A stretch of DNA of 6,862 nt from an uncultured Akkermansia sp. (GTDB lineage Bacteria; Verrucomicrobiota; Verrucomicrobiia; Verrucomicrobiales; Akkermansiaceae), in contig CANPXA010000094.1 in the NCBI GenBank assembly GCA_947585525.1, forward strand, positions 1-6,862, given 5' to 3'. Within the stretch, counting starts at the first letter, position 1; every line of letters begins with the position of its first letter. The translations under genes and the position numbers were made by a program. Below the pieces are notes generated by a model, which did not search any database, was not told the origin of the DNA, and was given only the letters and a program-made list of their open reading frames with translations. Below, one piece after another: positions 4,934 through 6,862 of the stretch.

Positions 4934-6268
4934 ATTTATGCTCTTTCTACGCCGCTTGGTTCTTCAGCGCTCGCCGTTGTGCGTGTGAGCGGGGAGGGGT
5001 GTGCGACGCTGCTCGGGAAGCTGTGCGGTTGGGAAGGAGGACGTGTGCCGGAGGCGCGGAGGGCGACGTTGTGCCACGTATTGGACGCTACGGGTGAGGT
5101 GGTGGACGAGTGCATCGCCATCTACTACGCGGGTCCGGCGAGTTTCACGGGCGAGGATATGCTGGAGTTGATCTGCCACGGCGGGACGCTGGTGACCCAG
5201 CACGTGATGGACCGCGTACATGAATGCGGAGCGAGACCGGCCGAACCCGGGGAATTCTCCCGCCGCGCCTTTGAAAACGGGAAGATGGACCTCACTCAGG
5301 CGGAGGCCATCATGGACATCATCTCCGCCGGGAGCGATATGGCCCTGCGGGCGGCTCAATCCCAACTCGCGGGCGGCATTTACCGTCCCGTCCGGTCCGC
5401 CATGGACCGTCTGACGGACGCCACGGCTCACCTGGAAGCCTACATCGATTTCCCCGAAGAAGACATCTCTCCGGATTCCCGGGAACAGATTCGAGCCGTC
5501 TTGCAAGAAGTGGTCGAAATGTTGGATCATTTGCTCAAGACGGCAGAGCTGGGACGCCTCCTGCGCGAGGGAATCCGCACGGCTATCGTCGGGGCGCCCA
5601 ACGCCGGAAAATCCAGCTTGCTCAACCGCCTGCTTGGCTACGAACGCGCCATCGTCAGCTCCTCTCCCGGTACCACCCGCGACACCGTGGAGGAAAATAT
5701 CTGCATCCGCGGGCTCGGGCTGCGTCTCATCGATACCGCCGGTATGCGCAAGGACGCGGAACCGATCGAGCAGGCCGGCATTAATCGCGCTCTCCGGGCG
5801 TGGGAGGATGCCGATCTCGTGCTCGAGGTGCAGGACGCCACTCAGCCGCGCGTCCCCTTGCCCCACGCCCCCGATTCGGACGTGCCGCATCTCCTGCTGC
5901 TCAACAAATGCGACCTCCCGATGCACCCCTCCTGCGTCGAGCTGCAGGACGACCCCGATACACTGTGCATCTCCTGTCGCACCGGCGAAGGCTTTTCTTC
6001 CCTGGAGTCTCGCATCACTGAACTCTTCCTCGCGCAATCCGGGGGGGCCGACTCACGAGCCGCCATCAACGCGCGCCACCGATCTGCCCTCACGGATGCC
6101 CACGCTTCCCTCGTCCGTGCCATAAACTTGCTCTCTTCCTCCGCCGAGCCGGAACTCATCTCCATCGACCTTCGCTCGGCCCTCGACTCCCTCGGCGCCA
6201 TCACCGGCAAAACCGATACCGAGGACATCCTCGATCGCATCTTCTCCCAATTCTGCATCGGAAAATGA
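4931..6268 (+). CDS. mnmE: tRNA modification GTPase MnmE
   Basis: GTPase that, with MnmG, installs the aminomethyl-type modification at C5 of wobble uridine 34 in tRNAs reading two-codon boxes; it acts in the cytoplasm as a potassium-activated dimer. The protein has 445 residues, normal for the family. It has an N-terminal formyl-tetrahydrofolate-binding domain (FTGEDMLELICHGG, PGEFSRRAFENGKMDLTQAE), a helical domain, and an embedded G domain. G-domain motifs are GAPNAGKS (221-228), TTRD (248-251), DTAGM (268-272) and NKCD (325-328). It ends in CIGK (442-445) with the cysteine typical of functional MnmE. The ATG at 4931 is chosen because MIYALSTPLGSSALAVVRVSG matches the family N-terminus; an upstream GTG at 4838 would only translate repeat DNA. 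There is no Shine-Dalgarno: the bases before the ATG are repeat units. No clear promoter is visible, so it may depend on readthrough from tsf. The early codons are G-rich and the later ones C-rich. Confidence 0.96.
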   Translation: MIYALSTPLGSSALAVVRVSGEGCATLLGKLCGWEGGRVPEARRATLCHVLDATGEVVDECIAIYYAGPASFTGEDMLELICHGGTLVTQHVMDRVHECGARPAEPGEFSRRAFENGKMDLTQAEAIMDIISAGSDMALRAAQSQLAGGIYRPVRSAMDRLTDATAHLEAYIDFPEEDISPDSREQIRAVLQEVVEMLDHLLKTAELGRLLREGIRTAIVGAPNAGKSSLLNRLLGYERAIVSSSPGTTRDTVEENICIRGLGLRLIDTAGMRKDAEPIEQAGINRALRAWEDADLVLEVQDATQPRVPLPHAPDSDVPHLLLLNKCDLPMHPSCVELQDDPDTLCISCRTGEGFSSLESRITELFLAQSGGADSRAAINARHRSALTDAHASLVRAINLLSSSAEPELISIDLRSALDSLGAITGKTDTEDILDRIFSQFCIGK

Positions 6269-6271
6269 ATT

Positions 6272-6303
6272 CATGGACGATGGACGGGGGCGCCGGAGGT
6301 GCC
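6272..6303 (-). repeat. Right arm of the inverted module bracketing mnmE
   Basis: Begins three bases after the mnmE stop codon. Read on the minus strand it reproduces the module at 4901-4933: GGCACC, a 3-4 base loop, GGCG, then 19 bases identical to the left arm. On the plus strand it forms a GGCGCC-GGA-GGTGCC hairpin with one G-U pair, which may also help end mnmE transcripts although no T-run follows. Confidence 0.8.
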
Positions 6304-6542
6304 CTATTTACGAATTACGAGTTACGAATTACGAACTATTTTTTGAATTACGAGTTACGAGTTACGAATTACGATTTAAGAAATTCCGCGCCGTTGGCGC
6401 AATTTAGCGGAGCGAGAGCGAGAGGGAATTTTGGAAACAATGCGGGGATGTTGGCTAGAAAGCTCACAGAACTACGCCATGCCGTCTTGCAGGCTTTGCT
6501 TCCATCGTCCATCGTCCATCGTACATGGACGCCTTCGGCGTC
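6272..6542 (+). repeat. Long copy (E3) of the composite heptamer repeat, between mnmE and the autotransporter gene
   Basis: This element fills the convergent gap between two stop codons. Modules in order: a minus-oriented CATCGT/hairpin module (6272-6303); TATT; two blocks of four TTACGAN heptamers (6308-6335 and 6348-6375) split by a 12-base T-rich interruption; a hairpin GCGCC-GTT-GGCGC (6388-6400) flanked by AAATT and AATTT; a spacer with TAGAAAG (6456-6462) and TACGCCATGCCGT (6473-6485); three CATCGTC/A heptamers (6503-6523); and a perfect hairpin GACGCC-TTC-GGCGTC (6528-6542). The last hairpin lies five bases before the autotransporter stop codon on the other strand. Its ends form imperfect inverted repeats (6272-6285 against 6514-6527, 13 of 14). 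No gene is supported inside it. Confidence 0.85.
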
Positions 6543-6547
6543 TTGGT

Positions 6548-6862
6548 TTAGAAATCGTAGCGCATTCCGACTCCGAGGTTCCAACTCGTCATCGCATCAC
6601 GGAAATCTGCGTCCGCCTTGAAGTAGATCTGTGTCTTTTCGTTGACAGGCACTCTCAGCGATGCTCCGACCTGCAACGCAGTCTTGCCCACTTCCGCCGC
6701 TTTCACGTCCCGACTCACGGACGGGTTGGCCTGCAACGCCACTGCTGCCTCGCCCTGCGAATCCCCCAAGTCCTGCGCTATGTTTGCTCTCACTTCCAGC
6801 TGTGCCGACCGGTTGAACCCGCTCTCTCCCACTGTCCCTATCCATCTCGCTCCCAGACCCAC
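6548..6862 (-). CDS. Autotransporter-type outer membrane beta-barrel protein, C-terminal fragment
   Basis: The last 104 residues of a protein that enters from the right edge of the window on the minus strand. The fragment shows alternating amphipathic strands typical of an autotransporter barrel: GLGARW near the start, LQVGASLRVPVNEKTQIY, then ADADFRDAMTSWNLGVGMRY and a final DF. A terminal phenylalanine after alternating hydrophobic residues is the usual outer-membrane insertion signal read by the BAM complex. The codon at 6860-6862 is GTG, but it is internal and not a start. The passenger domain, which would define the function, lies outside. The stop codon is TAA at 6548-6550, and repeat element E3 begins five bases beyond it. 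The gene converges on mnmE. Confidence 0.85.
   Translation of the reverse strand: MGLGARWIGTVGESGFNRSAQLEVRANIAQDLGDSQGEAAVALQANPSVSRDVKAAEVGKTALQVGASLRVPVNEKTQIYFKADADFRDAMTSWNLGVGMRYDF

Noticed and set aside
4964..6037. Long minus-strand open frame of 357 codons opposite mnmE
   Set aside because: It is antisense to an intact mnmE with all G motifs; composition is that of a shadow frame.
2866..6523. Repeats considered as a CRISPR array
   Set aside because: Units are 7 bases with no spacers, in separate short tandem blocks; no cas genes nearby.
6265..6621. Plus-strand open frame after mnmE with repeating TNYELR and SSIVHR peptides
   Set aside because: The peptide repeats are just translations of the heptamer arrays; the frame also overlaps the autotransporter gene on the other strand.

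Overview
The window holds housekeeping genes of a GC-rich Gram-negative bacterium. Gram-negative is supported by a C-terminal autotransporter-type beta-barrel fragment ending in phenylalanine. The combination of sugar porter, rpsB-tsf, mnmE and autotransporter, and the style of the EF-Ts sequence, would fit Verrucomicrobiota or a relative. That placement is a guess from memory and was not tested.

Layout. Positions 2-1936 (+) carry a sugar-porter MFS transporter that enters from the left edge and has an unusual insert of about 210 residues between its ninth and tenth membrane helices. A strong hairpin terminator follows (2002-2032). Positions 2059-2655 (+) encode a protein made of two HicB-like antitoxin domains in tandem, with no HicA toxin beside it. 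Positions 2704-2775 (-) are tRNA-Arg(CCU). Positions 2776-3094 hold a short repeat element, a textbook sigma-70 promoter and a structured leader. This drives rpsB (3095-3787) and tsf (3819-4685), ribosomal protein S2 and elongation factor Ts, in their common operon order. mnmE (4931-6268) encodes the tRNA wobble-uridine modification GTPase. It is followed by the convergent 3' end of an autotransporter gene (6548-6862, -).

The least ordinary content lies between the genes. Three intergenic regions carry members of one composite repeat family. The two long members (about 4704-4933 and 6272-6542) share a collinear plan: a TTACGAN heptamer array, a small GC-rich hairpin, a spacer with conserved landmarks at matching distances, a CATCGTM heptamer array, then another hairpin. 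A short member lies at 2866-2940. The long members almost fill the gaps on either side of mnmE. A roughly 33-bp module lies in opposite orientation exactly at the mnmE start codon and just after its stop codon.

Functionally, the rpsB-tsf-mnmE-tRNA cluster serves translation. The transporter and autotransporter belong to the cell envelope. The HicB-like protein is an orphan regulator or antitoxin of unknown role. None of the four intact protein starts has a Shine-Dalgarno sequence at normal spacing.
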